Positions 19,315-28,355 of a stretch of DNA of 64,000 nt are shown in pieces. A model generated the notes under the pieces. It was given only the letters and a program-made list of their open reading frames with translations. It did not search any database and had not been told where the DNA came from. The stretch lies in contig NZ_KB895386.1 in assembly GCF_000374825.1 (NCBI RefSeq), forward strand, positions 1 through 64,000. Direction: 5' to 3'. The position numbers were made by a program, and so were the translations under genes. Each line of letters begins with the position of its first letter. Positions within the stretch are counted from its first letter, which is position 1. The DNA comes from Paenibacillus sanguinis 2301083 = DSM 16941. GTDB lineage: Bacteria; Bacillota; Bacilli; Paenibacillales; Paenibacillaceae.

Positions 19315-20742
19315 TTATAAGCTCCGCTGCACATAAATCTTGCTTAGCAAATCCTCCTGATAAGCTTGCCACATGTCTCCCGAAAATTTCAAGGGGATGC
19401 TTTTGGAGAGCATCAGGCGGTCAAGCATAGGTTTTACTTTATCCGAATCAAACACATGTATTTTCTCTAAGGCGTATTCATCATCGAAGGCGTAAATAAG
19501 ACACTTGCTCTCCACATAAAGGATGACTATATTTTTCAGCTTATTGTCGATCACCTTGAATTTATCCTTGTGTTCATCCCTTTGCATATAGGCGCCCATG
19601 CGCTGCATATAAGGAATTCTTTCCTCTGGCGGAAGTGGGTAAGTTCCAATAAACGGGATGATGACCTTGCCCGATGCGATAAAATCATCCAGGTTTTTCC
19701 TTGAAAGAAAAATTTCAGTGTGTTTGTTTAATATGCTCTGGAAGAGTCTCCATGTGAAATCTCTGATTTCCTGAACATGCTCCATAGCCTGAATTTCGTG
19801 CTTCTCTAGCAGGTAGGCGATGGGTAAAAAGCTGTACACGCTATCAATTCCCCGTTCCAGAACCTTTGTGACAGTCTCGTCATTATTTTGAAGAAGCTCA
19901 ATGATCTCACTTCGCCCATAGCTGATTTTCCGGATATCCTTGTTCATCAGACTGTTATAGAACAAGGTTAAATAGTTTCGATGAACGATTGGAATTAATA
20001 ACGGAGTCCCATCAATTTGCGAATCAAACATCAGCAGTAGTTTTCCTTTAAACAACAGGAAGGGCTGCCCCAAATCACCTGTCGATGACCACAGGTTCAT
20101 ATTGAATCCCCTCTGATTTAAGGTGATAAAGTTAATGGATACCCCTTTTCCATTCATTGAAGATTCATCGATCGTACCATCAAAAAATTGATTGAAAATG
20201 ACATTTGTGCATTTGTCTGGATTAAATAATAAGGTCTTTCGCAGAATGTCCGAGTATGCAGGATCATAGGTGGGAATAGTGCTGAATACCTCCAATGATT
20301 CGTCCGAACTAATGTTGACATAGTGAGACATTATAATACACAGCATATTGAGCACGGGCACAGTTCCCAGATAGAAAAACCCGCGCTTTGAGAACTCCAG
20401 GTTAACCTGGTGGGTTGGAGCCATATCATTATCAAGCGCAAATTCAAGGGCATAGGTCAAAAAAGTTCGCAAATCATCCATCGCTCTGAAATTATAAATG
20501 ACTGGAAACAGATTAATCAGCTTCAGGTAACAGCCATGGGAGTAAATACTTTCGGCGAAATAATCGGCAGCTTGCTGAATAAACAACTTTTTTTCCTTTA
20601 TGGAGGGTAAACGGCTGCCTGTTAAAATTTTACTAAGTCCACTAGGAGTCATATTCATGCTAATTGCGAAATCAGTTTTTGGCTTTTGGGCGATGTCAAT
20701 CAATTCATCAAGCAAATAACCAAAATTATTATTTCTATTCAC
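19315..20742 (-). CDS. HTH-containing protein of unknown family, divergent from the adhesin gene
   Basis: 475 residues, AT-richer than its neighbours. An N-terminal helix-turn-helix-like stretch (about 1-55, with DFAISMNMTPSGLSKILTGS) is preceded by YLLDELIDIAQK. It resembles the DNA-binding part of phage-repressor-like regulators. The remaining 400 residues (EKHEIQAMEHVQEIRDFTWR, GTYPLPPEERIPYMQRMGAY) match no family I can name, and no membrane segment is evident. GTG start after AAAGGAA. It shares a 280-base divergent region with the adhesin gene at 21023, where two tandem palindromes lie. I infer it controls that gene and perhaps itself; that is not shown. Confidence 0.7.
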   Translation of the reverse strand: MNRNNNFGYLLDELIDIAQKPKTDFAISMNMTPSGLSKILTGSRLPSIKEKKLFIQQAADYFAESIYSHGCYLKLINLFPVIYNFRAMDDLRTFLTYALEFALDNDMAPTHQVNLEFSKRGFFYLGTVPVLNMLCIIMSHYVNISSDESLEVFSTIPTYDPAYSDILRKTLLFNPDKCTNVIFNQFFDGTIDESSMNGKGVSINFITLNQRGFNMNLWSSTGDLGQPFLLFKGKLLLMFDSQIDGTPLLIPIVHRNYLTLFYNSLMNKDIRKISYGRSEIIELLQNNDETVTKVLERGIDSVYSFLPIAYLLEKHEIQAMEHVQEIRDFTWRLFQSILNKHTEIFLSRKNLDDFIASGKVIIPFIGTYPLPPEERIPYMQRMGAYMQRDEHKDKFKVIDNKLKNIVILYVESKCLIYAFDDEYALEKIHVFDSDKVKPMLDRLMLSKSIPLKFSGDMWQAYQEDLLSKIYVQRSL

Positions 20743-20865
20743 AAACTTATATTCCTTTCCGGGGGATTTACATAAAGGTCAGCCATCTAAGAAAGGTTCA
20801 AATTAACAAAATCTTCATCTTTGTATAGTAATTATAACACTTTATTTTGTCGGCAGAGTTTTTAC

Positions 20866-20897
20866 AAGAAAATTTCTTATATTAGAAAATTTCTAAT
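20866..20897. promoter_or_regulatory. Two tandem palindromes, candidate operators
   Basis: AAGAAAATTTCTT (20866-20878) and ATTAGAAAATTTCTAAT (20881-20897) share the core AGAAAATTTCT; each is symmetric around a central A, and the centres are 17 bases apart. They lie between the divergent HTH regulator and adhesin genes. The spacing and symmetry suit cooperative binding of a dimeric regulator. Confidence 0.5.
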
Positions 20898-20937
20898 TGT
20901 TTTTGTTTGTTTTTTTCAAGCGACTCAATTCCGCCCT

Positions 20938-20946
20938 TGTTATGAT
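20938..20946 (+). promoter_or_regulatory. Candidate extended -10 promoter for the adhesin gene
   Basis: TGTTATGAT fits the TGnTATAAT extended -10 form, about 77 bases before the adhesin ATG and just downstream of the two palindromes. There is no clear -35, which extended -10 promoters can do without. Confidence 0.35.
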
Positions 20947-21022
20947 GTTCGACAGGAAGTTTCTTAGGCTTAGCTTGGAACCACTGTCGAGCCGCTAAAT
21001 AGAACGAGGAGGAGTCAAAGTA

Positions 21023-24000
21023 ATGAAACCTATGAAGGTAAAATGGATGAGCGGGTTAATGGCTTTGCTTGTTTTTATCGGTATAATTTTCCCTTCACAT
21101 GCGGCATTTTCTAAGAATGCCCCGTCGGTAACGGATGCGGTTTATACGGTAACCGACGCAGTTTATGCGCTGCCTTTGGATGGAACGGATAAGTCATCTG
21201 CTTTGACGAACTTATCGGCCAGCATTACTCAGAATGGTAAGGAGATTACCGTAAATGAAAAGATCAGTCATACAGACCCGATCTCGGTGTCAATCTCTTT
21301 CGGAGTACCTGTAGAAGGGGATGAACCCACTCCGGCCAATCCGATTAAAAAGGGAGATACGGCTTCTTTTCGGCTGAGCAAGGGCTTTAAGGTTGTGGCG
21401 GGGACTTCCATCCCATTAACCTTTGGCGGTCTGCCAGTAGCTCATGTTGAGCTTGTATCGGATAGTGCAACTCAGGAAGTGACCGCCAATATTATCTTTG
21501 ATGGTGCTGACGAGGTATTTGATGGCAGCACTGGCATCAATTCCGTTACAGGGAGATTCAATGCAGAATTGCAGTACGATGCCAGCGGCAGCGGAGGGGA
21601 CGAAGGGGATCATACCGTTATGATTCTGGAAAAGACCTATACCGTAAATGTGCCGCCAGTAGAAATTATATATACTTCGTCCAAAAGCGGAACTCCAGAC
21701 CTTGCGAACAAGCGTATCAACTGGGAAGTCAAGCTGGGGGCCACACAGTCTGGGAATCCGATTGATTTGCAGGATTACACCTTCAAAGACGAGTTGTCCC
21801 AGGTTGGAGAGTATGTGGCCAATTCCTTTGAAGTTAACGGAACGAAAAGAGATCTGGATGTGTCAGGCTCTGAATTAGCTTATACCTTTCCGGATAATTC
21901 GGTAGGCGAGCAGATCATCACGTTCCAGACGGTTATTCCGGATGAAAAATATTTTGCCGGGGGAGAACAAAGGGTTTTCAATCGTGCAGCATTGCTGGAT
22001 TCCGAAAGTAAGGTCGTGCAGGAGCCTGTGTCTAATGTGCCCTGGAATAATAAATGGATCGAAAAGACGGGGAGCAAAAGTGATGAAATCAACAATGGCG
22101 TCTACGATCCAGCCAATCGTACGATTACCTGGACGATCACTGCAAATCAACCTGGTGCTACATTGGAGAACCTGACCATTACAGACCAGTTGCCGCAAGG
22201 CCTGGAATGGGAATCTGCCAAGTGGACTACAGGCGGTACGGAAACATCGATTACTGCAGAGCCAACGGATGGCAAGTATGTGCATCCTGACAGTGTGGTA
22301 AATCAGCAGGTTGTATTGACCATCGTAACTAAAGTTAAAGCAACCGGCCCTACCACTGGAATAACAGAGTTTGAAAACGCAGCTAGCGTGGATTGGACGG
22401 GAAGAACGGGAACCACTCCAAGCGCTAGTGCAACTGTTGGTATCGGTTATAGCGCTATCAACAAGTCTGGTGTCATCGATTACAACAACCGTCAGGTGAA
22501 ATGGACGATTAATGTCGATGCGAAGGGTCAAATCATCCCTGATCTCAAGGTATATGATCTGCTGGTGTATGGCAGCAGCATCGACCTGAATCAAGTGAGC
22601 GGGGTACCTGCCGGTATTGACGCTAAAGAACTGATTCCGCGTTATCATCAGAAATATGTAGATCAATCCGCTAATACTTCGGGCTCTGCAAATTTCAATG
22701 TCATTGCCATTGAACAAGGTGGACAACGCGTTGCAGACTTGCTGGTGTTCTCGAACTTGTCTACTGCTGATAAGAATACTATGAGCTATGATAGCCAGAT
22801 TGTGAACCCGGATATCTACGCAGGAAATAAAACATCTCAGGTGTACAATACCGCGATGTTATACAGCGGCACCACCTTGTTGAATTACGCTACCAGCCAT
22901 GTAAGTTATAACAGCCATCTGTTAGCGAAGGAATTGCTGAAGAGAGAAGCGATTGCTGATCCGATTAGCGGAGTCAACAATAGCACTAAAACGGCAGCAG
23001 AAGGCTTTGATTACGTCGATAAATCCGTGATCTTCCGGCTGAGCATTAATGCGGACGGACTGGACTTTAACAGTGTGAAGAACGCAGACGATGAAGTGCT
23101 GGGCCAAGTCACGGTAACGGATACCCTGCCTGAGGGCTGGGAGTTCGTGGACATTAACCCAGGCCAGCCTTATCTTGCTTTTAAAGGAGAAAAGGATAAG
23201 GACAATGGGGCTTCTGTCAACGCTACGGGGAATGCAGTGACATTGCAGGACGCGAAGATTACAGGCAGCACAGCAACCTTTACGTTTGCTACGCTGGATC
23301 AGCCTTACGTCATTCTGGTGAAGGCAAAGCCAACAGCAGCAACGCTGGCTGATTATTTTAACAACAACAAGACTTCTACAGTAGTTAACCAGTTGAAGCT
23401 GTCGGCAGCAAACTGGAATACTGGGGTAAATGTGGAGCAAAGTGTTTCGGTCAAGAGTACGCTTGTAGATAAATCCAATAAGGTTCCAGAAGCCGGTATA
23501 CTCGATTGGACGGTAGATTACAACCCGTATCAGCTTCAGGATGTTGGAGAGACCATTGAGGATACCTTGCCAGCAGGTCTGGATTTGCGCACAGATGCTC
23601 AAGGGAACTTGCTGATCGAAGGGAATATTACAGCCAGGGAAATGATCTTGCAGCCAGACGGCACGCTTGGGGAAGGCACGCTCATTCCGCTGATTATTGG
23701 AACAAACATCAAGTACGACCCTCAGAGCCGTGTACTAACCTTTATTCTGGCGGACACGAATAAGGCTTATCGCTTCACCTACCTGACAGATATTACCAGC
23801 GATACAGGCAAGGTAACTAACCATGTTCGCCTGTCGAACGGTAATGCAAATTCTATTGAAGATGCGGTGGAATATGCCGTTAGCAGTATGGATGCAGCGG
23901 CTACGCTGCAAAGAAACGGTTGGCTTGAAATCACCAAAACAGATGGGAATACAGGATTGGCCGGGGCAAAGTTCACCTTGTTCTCGGAAGATGGAAGCAC

Positions 24001-25717
24001 CGTTATTCGTCAAGGAATGACGGCAGCAAACGGTAAGATTAGACTCAAGGTCATTCCGGATGGGAAATATGTGCTTCGGGAAACGGCGGCGCCTGTCGGG
24101 TATACCCTGGACAGCACAGAGCATGAGGTCATCGTTTCAACTTCCGATAGTCAAATTACCACCTCCATTGACGGCAAGACAGGAACAGATTCAAATTTAT
24201 TGACTGTGACTAACTTTTTGACAGGCACAGCCGGCAATTTGGCTATTGCCAAAACGGTAGCCGGAAATGCCGGGGATTTGAGCAAGAAGTTTGAGTTTAC
24301 GATTACCTTTAATGGAGCCAACGGGACCTACGATTACACAGGTTCGGGAGGAGCAAGCCACGGAAGCTTGCAAAGTGGAGATACGATTTCATTGGCTCAC
24401 GGTGAAAGGATCGAGATTAAGGGGTTGCCTGAAGGCACAGCCTATACCGTAACCGAAGCTGATTATTCGGCCGACGGGTATATAACGGCCAGCAGCGGTA
24501 CTTCTGGAAAGATTATCGCTGATGCTACGCAGACGGCTGCATTTACGAATACCAGGGACACAGGCAGTCTGGCTATTAACAAGACGGTCGCCGGCAATGA
24601 TGGAGATCAAATTAAGAAATTTGATTTTACAGTAGCTCTTGATGGCGCGCCCGGTACTTATAAGTACACTGGAACGGGTGGGGCAGCAGACGGAACTATT
24701 CAAGACGGCGATACCATTTCGCTGGCCCATGGTGAAGGCATTATGATTACCGATTTGCCTAAGGGGACGGCATACCGTGTAGTTGAAGCTGATTATTCGG
24801 CGGAGGGGTATACAACAGTTAGCAGTGGTGTTTCCGGGGAGATTGTTGCTGATGATATCCAAACCGTTACTTACGTGAATACAAAAGACAAACCAGGCAG
24901 CTTGGTTATTAGCAAAACGGTAGCCGGCAATGCTGGAAATAAAAATAAGAAGTTCGATTTTAAAGTAACGTTTGATGGGGCTTCTGGCAGGTATGCTTAT
25001 ACAGGAATAGGGGGAGCAACGGACGGAACGCTTCAGAGCGGGGACACGATATCGCTGGCTCACGGGGAGAGCATTGCGATTCAGGGTCTGCCTAAGGACA
25101 CCACATATACGGTGACTGAGGAAGACTACACCAAGGAAGGTTACAAAATGACCAGCACCGGAGCCTCCGGTGTAATTAAAACGGATGAAGTACAAACGGC
25201 TGCATTTACTAATACGAAGAGAAAAAGTTCGCCGTGGAATCCTGGCGGGTCCACACCTGATCGGCCTGACCGGCCTGAGGAGCCTTCTAAGCCCGAGGAG
25301 CCAGGAAAGTCAAATGAGGAGCCAGGAAAGTCAAATGAGGAGCCAGATCATCCAACGACTCCAGGAATCCCGGTACCCGGTGATCCTGACGTCCCCCATG
25401 AGCCTGGTGAGACCATTGGGAACACGGGTGGAGACCATGGCAATCAGGAGGGAGACGTAACCACTCCAGATGCTGAGAATGATGGACAGGGAACAGCGGC
25501 TGGCCAGCTTGAGGCGGGCGATAGCGATGATCTGGAGAAGCCAGCTTCTCCGGGCAACCAAGCAGTTCAGACGGGAAATGGCACACCTAAAACCGGTGAA
25601 TCCATCTACCAAGGAATTGCCCGCGTTGGATTGTGGACTTCGCTGCTATCTTTGCTGGTATGGTCTGGGGCATATTACTGGCTCCGATTAAGAAATAGAA
25701 AGAGCGTTATGAAATAA
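21023..25717 (+). CDS. Cell-wall-anchored adhesin (collagen-binding-like stalk, SpaA/Cna-B-type repeats)
   Basis: 1564 residues. The signal peptide ends near SHAAFSK. Several Ig-like/collagen-binding-like modules follow (about 40-970), each with a TWTITANQ-like strand and TDQLPQGLEWES or DTLPEGWEF. A SpaA/Cna-B-type domain (about 970-1065) reads EITKTDGNTGLAGAKFTLF and ends ETAAPVGYTLDS. Three near-identical repeats of about 110 residues follow (1069-1398, KTVAGNAGD...DTISLAHGE), then a Pro/Glu/Asp linker. The C-terminus has TPKTG (about 1521-1525), a membrane helix and RNRK, which is a sorting signal with T in place of L of LPxTG. GAGGAGGAG precedes ATG. A class B sortase follows directly. 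Confidence 0.88.
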   Translation: MKPMKVKWMSGLMALLVFIGIIFPSHAAFSKNAPSVTDAVYTVTDAVYALPLDGTDKSSALTNLSASITQNGKEITVNEKISHTDPISVSISFGVPVEGDEPTPANPIKKGDTASFRLSKGFKVVAGTSIPLTFGGLPVAHVELVSDSATQEVTANIIFDGADEVFDGSTGINSVTGRFNAELQYDASGSGGDEGDHTVMILEKTYTVNVPPVEIIYTSSKSGTPDLANKRINWEVKLGATQSGNPIDLQDYTFKDELSQVGEYVANSFEVNGTKRDLDVSGSELAYTFPDNSVGEQIITFQTVIPDEKYFAGGEQRVFNRAALLDSESKVVQEPVSNVPWNNKWIEKTGSKSDEINNGVYDPANRTITWTITANQPGATLENLTITDQLPQGLEWESAKWTTGGTETSITAEPTDGKYVHPDSVVNQQVVLTIVTKVKATGPTTGITEFENAASVDWTGRTGTTPSASATVGIGYSAINKSGVIDYNNRQVKWTINVDAKGQIIPDLKVYDLLVYGSSIDLNQVSGVPAGIDAKELIPRYHQKYVDQSANTSGSANFNVIAIEQGGQRVADLLVFSNLSTADKNTMSYDSQIVNPDIYAGNKTSQVYNTAMLYSGTTLLNYATSHVSYNSHLLAKELLKREAIADPISGVNNSTKTAAEGFDYVDKSVIFRLSINADGLDFNSVKNADDEVLGQVTVTDTLPEGWEFVDINPGQPYLAFKGEKDKDNGASVNATGNAVTLQDAKITGSTATFTFATLDQPYVILVKAKPTAATLADYFNNNKTSTVVNQLKLSAANWNTGVNVEQSVSVKSTLVDKSNKVPEAGILDWTVDYNPYQLQDVGETIEDTLPAGLDLRTDAQGNLLIEGNITAREMILQPDGTLGEGTLIPLIIGTNIKYDPQSRVLTFILADTNKAYRFTYLTDITSDTGKVTNHVRLSNGNANSIEDAVEYAVSSMDAAATLQRNGWLEITKTDGNTGLAGAKFTLFSEDGSTVIRQGMTAANGKIRLKVIPDGKYVLRETAAPVGYTLDSTEHEVIVSTSDSQITTSIDGKTGTDSNLLTVTNFLTGTAGNLAIAKTVAGNAGDLSKKFEFTITFNGANGTYDYTGSGGASHGSLQSGDTISLAHGERIEIKGLPEGTAYTVTEADYSADGYITASSGTSGKIIADATQTAAFTNTRDTGSLAINKTVAGNDGDQIKKFDFTVALDGAPGTYKYTGTGGAADGTIQDGDTISLAHGEGIMITDLPKGTAYRVVEADYSAEGYTTVSSGVSGEIVADDIQTVTYVNTKDKPGSLVISKTVAGNAGNKNKKFDFKVTFDGASGRYAYTGIGGATDGTLQSGDTISLAHGESIAIQGLPKDTTYTVTEEDYTKEGYKMTSTGASGVIKTDEVQTAAFTNTKRKSSPWNPGGSTPDRPDRPEEPSKPEEPGKSNEEPGKSNEEPDHPTTPGIPVPGDPDVPHEPGETIGNTGGDHGNQEGDVTTPDAENDGQGTAAGQLEAGDSDDLEKPASPGNQAVQTGNGTPKTGESIYQGIARVGLWTSLLSLLVWSGAYYWLRLRNRKSVMK
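24229..25218 (+). repeat. Three tandem ~330-base repeats in the adhesin gene
   Basis: Units start near 24229, 24563 and 24896. Each codes for a module with KTVAGN, KKFDF, GDTISLAHGE and TYTVTEADY-type strands. Similarity is high enough at DNA level that unequal exchange could change copy number. Confidence 0.8.
25298..25339 (+). repeat. 21-base perfect tandem duplication in the adhesin linker
   Basis: GAGCCAGGAAAGTCAAATGAG is present twice in a row and codes for EPGKSNE twice, in the Pro/Glu-rich wall-spanning linker. A recent duplication is likely. Confidence 0.85.
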
Positions 25718-25725
25718 AGCAATTT

Positions 25726-25771
25726 GAGAGGGCTTGTGCTGCGAGAGAAATTGAGCGGGCGCAGGCCCTCT
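25726..25771 (+). terminator. Hairpin between adhesin and sortase genes (possible attenuator)
   Basis: AGAGGGC (25727-25733) pairs with GCCCTCT (25765-25771), and the stem extends inward by six more pairs including wobbles. Only three T follow. It lies ten bases after the adhesin stop and 20 before the sortase start, so partial read-through would give less sortase than adhesin message. Confidence 0.5.
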
Positions 25772-25791
25772 TTGATGAAGAGGGACATAAA

Positions 25792-26598
25792 ATGGAAGAT
25801 AAAGATACGAGACAAGGAACAGGGAACACGGGTATCCGTAGATTATTGCGGGTTTTGATAGGGTTAAGCCTGCTTGGAGCTGTGATCTCTGCATATACGC
25901 TTATCTCCGCCAACCGGGAGTATGCCGCTGGAGATGAGTCTTACGAGCAACTTCGCCGTGAGATAAAGCTGACTTCCGCAGCGGATGAATCGGCATCGCT
26001 TGCCAAAGCTGCGGAGAGCTCTGATGGGAGGACGATGAAGCTTATAGATTTTGAGCAGTTGCGGCTGGTTAATCCGGACGTCACAGCCTGGATTACGGCC
26101 GAGGAGAGTGTTATTGACTACCCTGTCGTACAGGGTGCGGATAATGAATACTACTTAAACCACCTGTTCACCCGTGCTCCGAACAAGCTGGGGAGTCTAT
26201 TTGTGGATTATCGTACGCCAGGCGACTTTACGGCCAGAAATACCATCATTTACGGACATAATATGAAGGATGGCTCAATGTTCTCTTCGCTAACGAAATA
26301 TAAAGATCAGGAATACTTCGAGACTCATCCGACCATGAAGCTGTATACTCCGGATGGAGCCTATACGATTGAACTTTTTGCCGGCATTGTAGCGGATGGC
26401 GATTATGAATTTATCCGCTATCAATTTACAGACAATGAAGATTTTATGTCCTATACGGCTGCATTGAGAGAAGAGTCTACTTTTCAAGCGGAGGTAGAAA
26501 TAGAAGCCAATGACCGAATTGTCGCCTTATGTACCTGCTCTTATGAATTCAATAATGCCAGGTATGCCTTGTTCGGAAAGCTGGTTCCCATCAAATAG
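25792..26598 (+). CDS. srtB: Class B sortase
   Basis: A membrane-anchored transpeptidase of 268 residues that cleaves a sorting signal and joins the protein to the cell wall. An N-terminal helix (about 17-40, LLRVLIGLSLLGAVISAYTL) is followed by the sortase barrel. The catalytic His is in YGHNMKDGSMFSSL, the Cys in ALCTCSYEFNNARYALFG, with R in NNARY; the long helix typical of class B (DNEDFMSYTAALREES) sits between. The only visible substrate is the adhesin just upstream. Class B enzymes usually act on NPxTx signals, so a TPKTG substrate is worth testing. GAAGAGGG precedes the ATG. Confidence 0.92.
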   Translation: MEDKDTRQGTGNTGIRRLLRVLIGLSLLGAVISAYTLISANREYAAGDESYEQLRREIKLTSAADESASLAKAAESSDGRTMKLIDFEQLRLVNPDVTAWITAEESVIDYPVVQGADNEYYLNHLFTRAPNKLGSLFVDYRTPGDFTARNTIIYGHNMKDGSMFSSLTKYKDQEYFETHPTMKLYTPDGAYTIELFAGIVADGDYEFIRYQFTDNEDFMSYTAALREESTFQAEVEIEANDRIVALCTCSYEFNNARYALFGKLVPIK

Positions 26599-26727
26599 AT
26601 TGATTCGAGTGAAAAAGCAGCAAGCAAGGGGGGATTTCCCGAGCTTACTGTTTAGTCACATTCTCTTAAGAATTGAACATCACTTAATTATTTTGCCATG
26701 CTTGACCAAAAGGAGTATATTGGACCC

Positions 26728-26756
26728 TTGTCTTCATGCTTGTTTTACAGTATCCT
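26728..26756 (+). promoter_or_regulatory. Candidate promoter for pgi
   Basis: TTGTCT, 17 bases, then TATCCT, lying 124 bases before the pgi start. Four of six bases match at each box; spacing is ideal. Confidence 0.4.
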
Positions 26757-26879
26757 AGGTTTAAGTTGTTTGAGAGGTTGTTCAAATCGGATTTGATTCT
26801 TCCAGTTATTGGTGTTTGAATGTGGCCTCTTCAAGGATGGGTCAGTGAGATATTAAATAGACGGAGGAGAGTTTCAGCA

Positions 26880-28235
26880 ATGTCCAGAAAAGTGACGTTT
26901 GACTACAGCAAAGCCTTGCAATTTGTCGGACAGCATGAGATTGATTATTTGACTGAGCCAGTTCGCACAGCTCACGAGCAGTTACATAAAGGTACGGGTG
27001 CAGGTTCTGATTTCCTGGGTTGGATCAACCTGCCGACTGAATATGATAAAGAAGAATTCGCCCGCATTCAGAAGGCGGCGGCCAAGATTCAAAGCGATTC
27101 CGAGGTGCTGATTGTTATCGGCATTGGCGGTTCCTATCTGGGTGCTCGCGCGGCGATTGAATCGTTGTCCCATTCGTTCTACAATTTGTTGCCGAAGGAC
27201 AAGCGCAAGACGCCGGAAATTTACTTTGCGGGGAACAACATCAGTTCTACCTATGTAAATCATTTGCTAGACTTAATTGAAGGCAAGGACTTCTCCGTAA
27301 ATGTCATTTCCAAATCGGGAACGACTACGGAGCCAGCGATTGCATTCCGTATTTTCCGCGCAGCACTTGAGAAGAAATATGGCAAGGAAGAAGCGCGCAA
27401 GCGTATTTATGCAACTACTGACCGCGCCAAGGGAGCACTCAAGAAGCTGTCTGATGAAGAAGGCTACGAGGCCTTCGTTATTCCTGACGATGTTGGCGGA
27501 CGTTATTCCGTGCTTACTGCCGTAGGTTTGTTACCAATCGCTACAGCAGGAATCAGCATTGAGGAAATGATGAAGGGCGCAGCCGATGCGGCGCAGGAAT
27601 TCAGTAATCCAAATCTGGCGGAGAACGTCAGCTATCAATATGCTGCGGTACGGAACGCTTTGTATCGCAAAGGGAAAGTCACGGAAATTCTCGTGAACTA
27701 TGAACCGTCCCTGCACTATGTCTCCGAATGGTGGAAGCAACTCTTCGGCGAAAGTGAAGGCAAGGATTACAAAGGAATTTATCCGGCTTCCGTGGATTTC
27801 TCCACAGACCTGCACTCCATGGGGCAGTTCATTCAAGAGGGCAACCGGAATATCTTTGAAACGGTCATTCAAGTCAGCGAAGTACCTAGCCATATTACGA
27901 TCGAGTCGGATCCTGCGGATCTGGACGGATTGAACTTCCTGGCTGGCAAAACGATGGACTTCGTGAATAAGAAGGCGTTCCAAGGCACGCTGCTGGCACA
28001 TACGGATGGGCAAGTTCCTAACCTGATCGTTAATGTACCGGATATGACGGCATATTCCTTTGGTTATCTCGTCTATTTCTTCGAGAAGGCCTGTGGCATC
28101 AGTGGTTATCTGATGGGTGTCAATCCATTTGATCAGCCGGGTGTTGAAGCCTATAAGAAGAATATGTTTGCCTTGCTGGGCAAACCGGGTTACGAGAAGG
28201 AAAAGGCTGAATTGGAAGCCAGACTTTCCGAATAA
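26880..28235 (+). CDS. pgi: Glucose-6-phosphate isomerase
   Basis: Interconverts glucose-6-phosphate and fructose-6-phosphate in glycolysis. Signatures present: [16 protein letters not shown] (sugar-phosphate binding), [28 protein letters not shown], the catalytic-Glu region [11 protein letters not shown], and a C-terminal Lys/His region around [15 protein letters not shown]. About 451 residues, the length of the short bacillary type. ATG at 26880 follows GGAGGAG; an earlier open GTG adds no conserved sequence. Stands alone. Confidence 0.97.
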   Translation: MSRKVTFDYSKALQFVGQHEIDYLTEPVRTAHEQLHKGTGAGSDFLGWINLPTEYDKEEFARIQKAAAKIQSDSEVLIVIGIGGSYLGARAAIESLSHSFYNLLPKDKRKTPEIYFAGNNISSTYVNHLLDLIEGKDFSVNVISKSGTTTEPAIAFRIFRAALEKKYGKEEARKRIYATTDRAKGALKKLSDEEGYEAFVIPDDVGGRYSVLTAVGLLPIATAGISIEEMMKGAADAAQEFSNPNLAENVSYQYAAVRNALYRKGKVTEILVNYEPSLHYVSEWWKQLFGESEGKDYKGIYPASVDFSTDLHSMGQFIQEGNRNIFETVIQVSEVPSHITIESDPADLDGLNFLAGKTMDFVNKKAFQGTLLAHTDGQVPNLIVNVPDMTAYSFGYLVYFFEKACGISGYLMGVNPFDQPGVEAYKKNMFALLGKPGYEKEKAELEARLSE

Positions 28236-28285
28236 ATTCATTCATTGCAAGTCGCATATTGGCTTTAGATGACTAGGACATCAGC

Positions 28286-28332
28286 GCCAGGAAGCAGTTC
28301 GCCGGAAATTTTCGGAGGGGCTGCTTCTTGGC
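28286..28332 (+). terminator. Long hairpin between pgi and yvyE
   Basis: GCCAGGAAGCAG (28286-28297) pairs with CTGCTTCTTGGC (28321-28332), with one G-U pair, and an inner CCGGAA/TTCGG stem lies in the loop. There is no T run, so it is a weak terminator candidate or a leader structure of the next gene. Confidence 0.45.
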
Positions 28333-28355
28333 ACATTCATAAGGATGGGTTTTAG

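Noticed and set aside
21875..22726. Open frame of 283 codons opposite the adhesin gene
   Set aside because: Cys/Ile/Arg-rich translation with no domain, inside a well-supported large gene.
24229..25218. Tandem gene duplication
   Set aside because: The three repeats are in one continuous frame and code for modules of a single adhesin.
26702..26721. Promoter from TTGACC and TATATT before pgi
   Set aside because: The spacing is only about 8 bases; the pair at 26728-26756 fits better.
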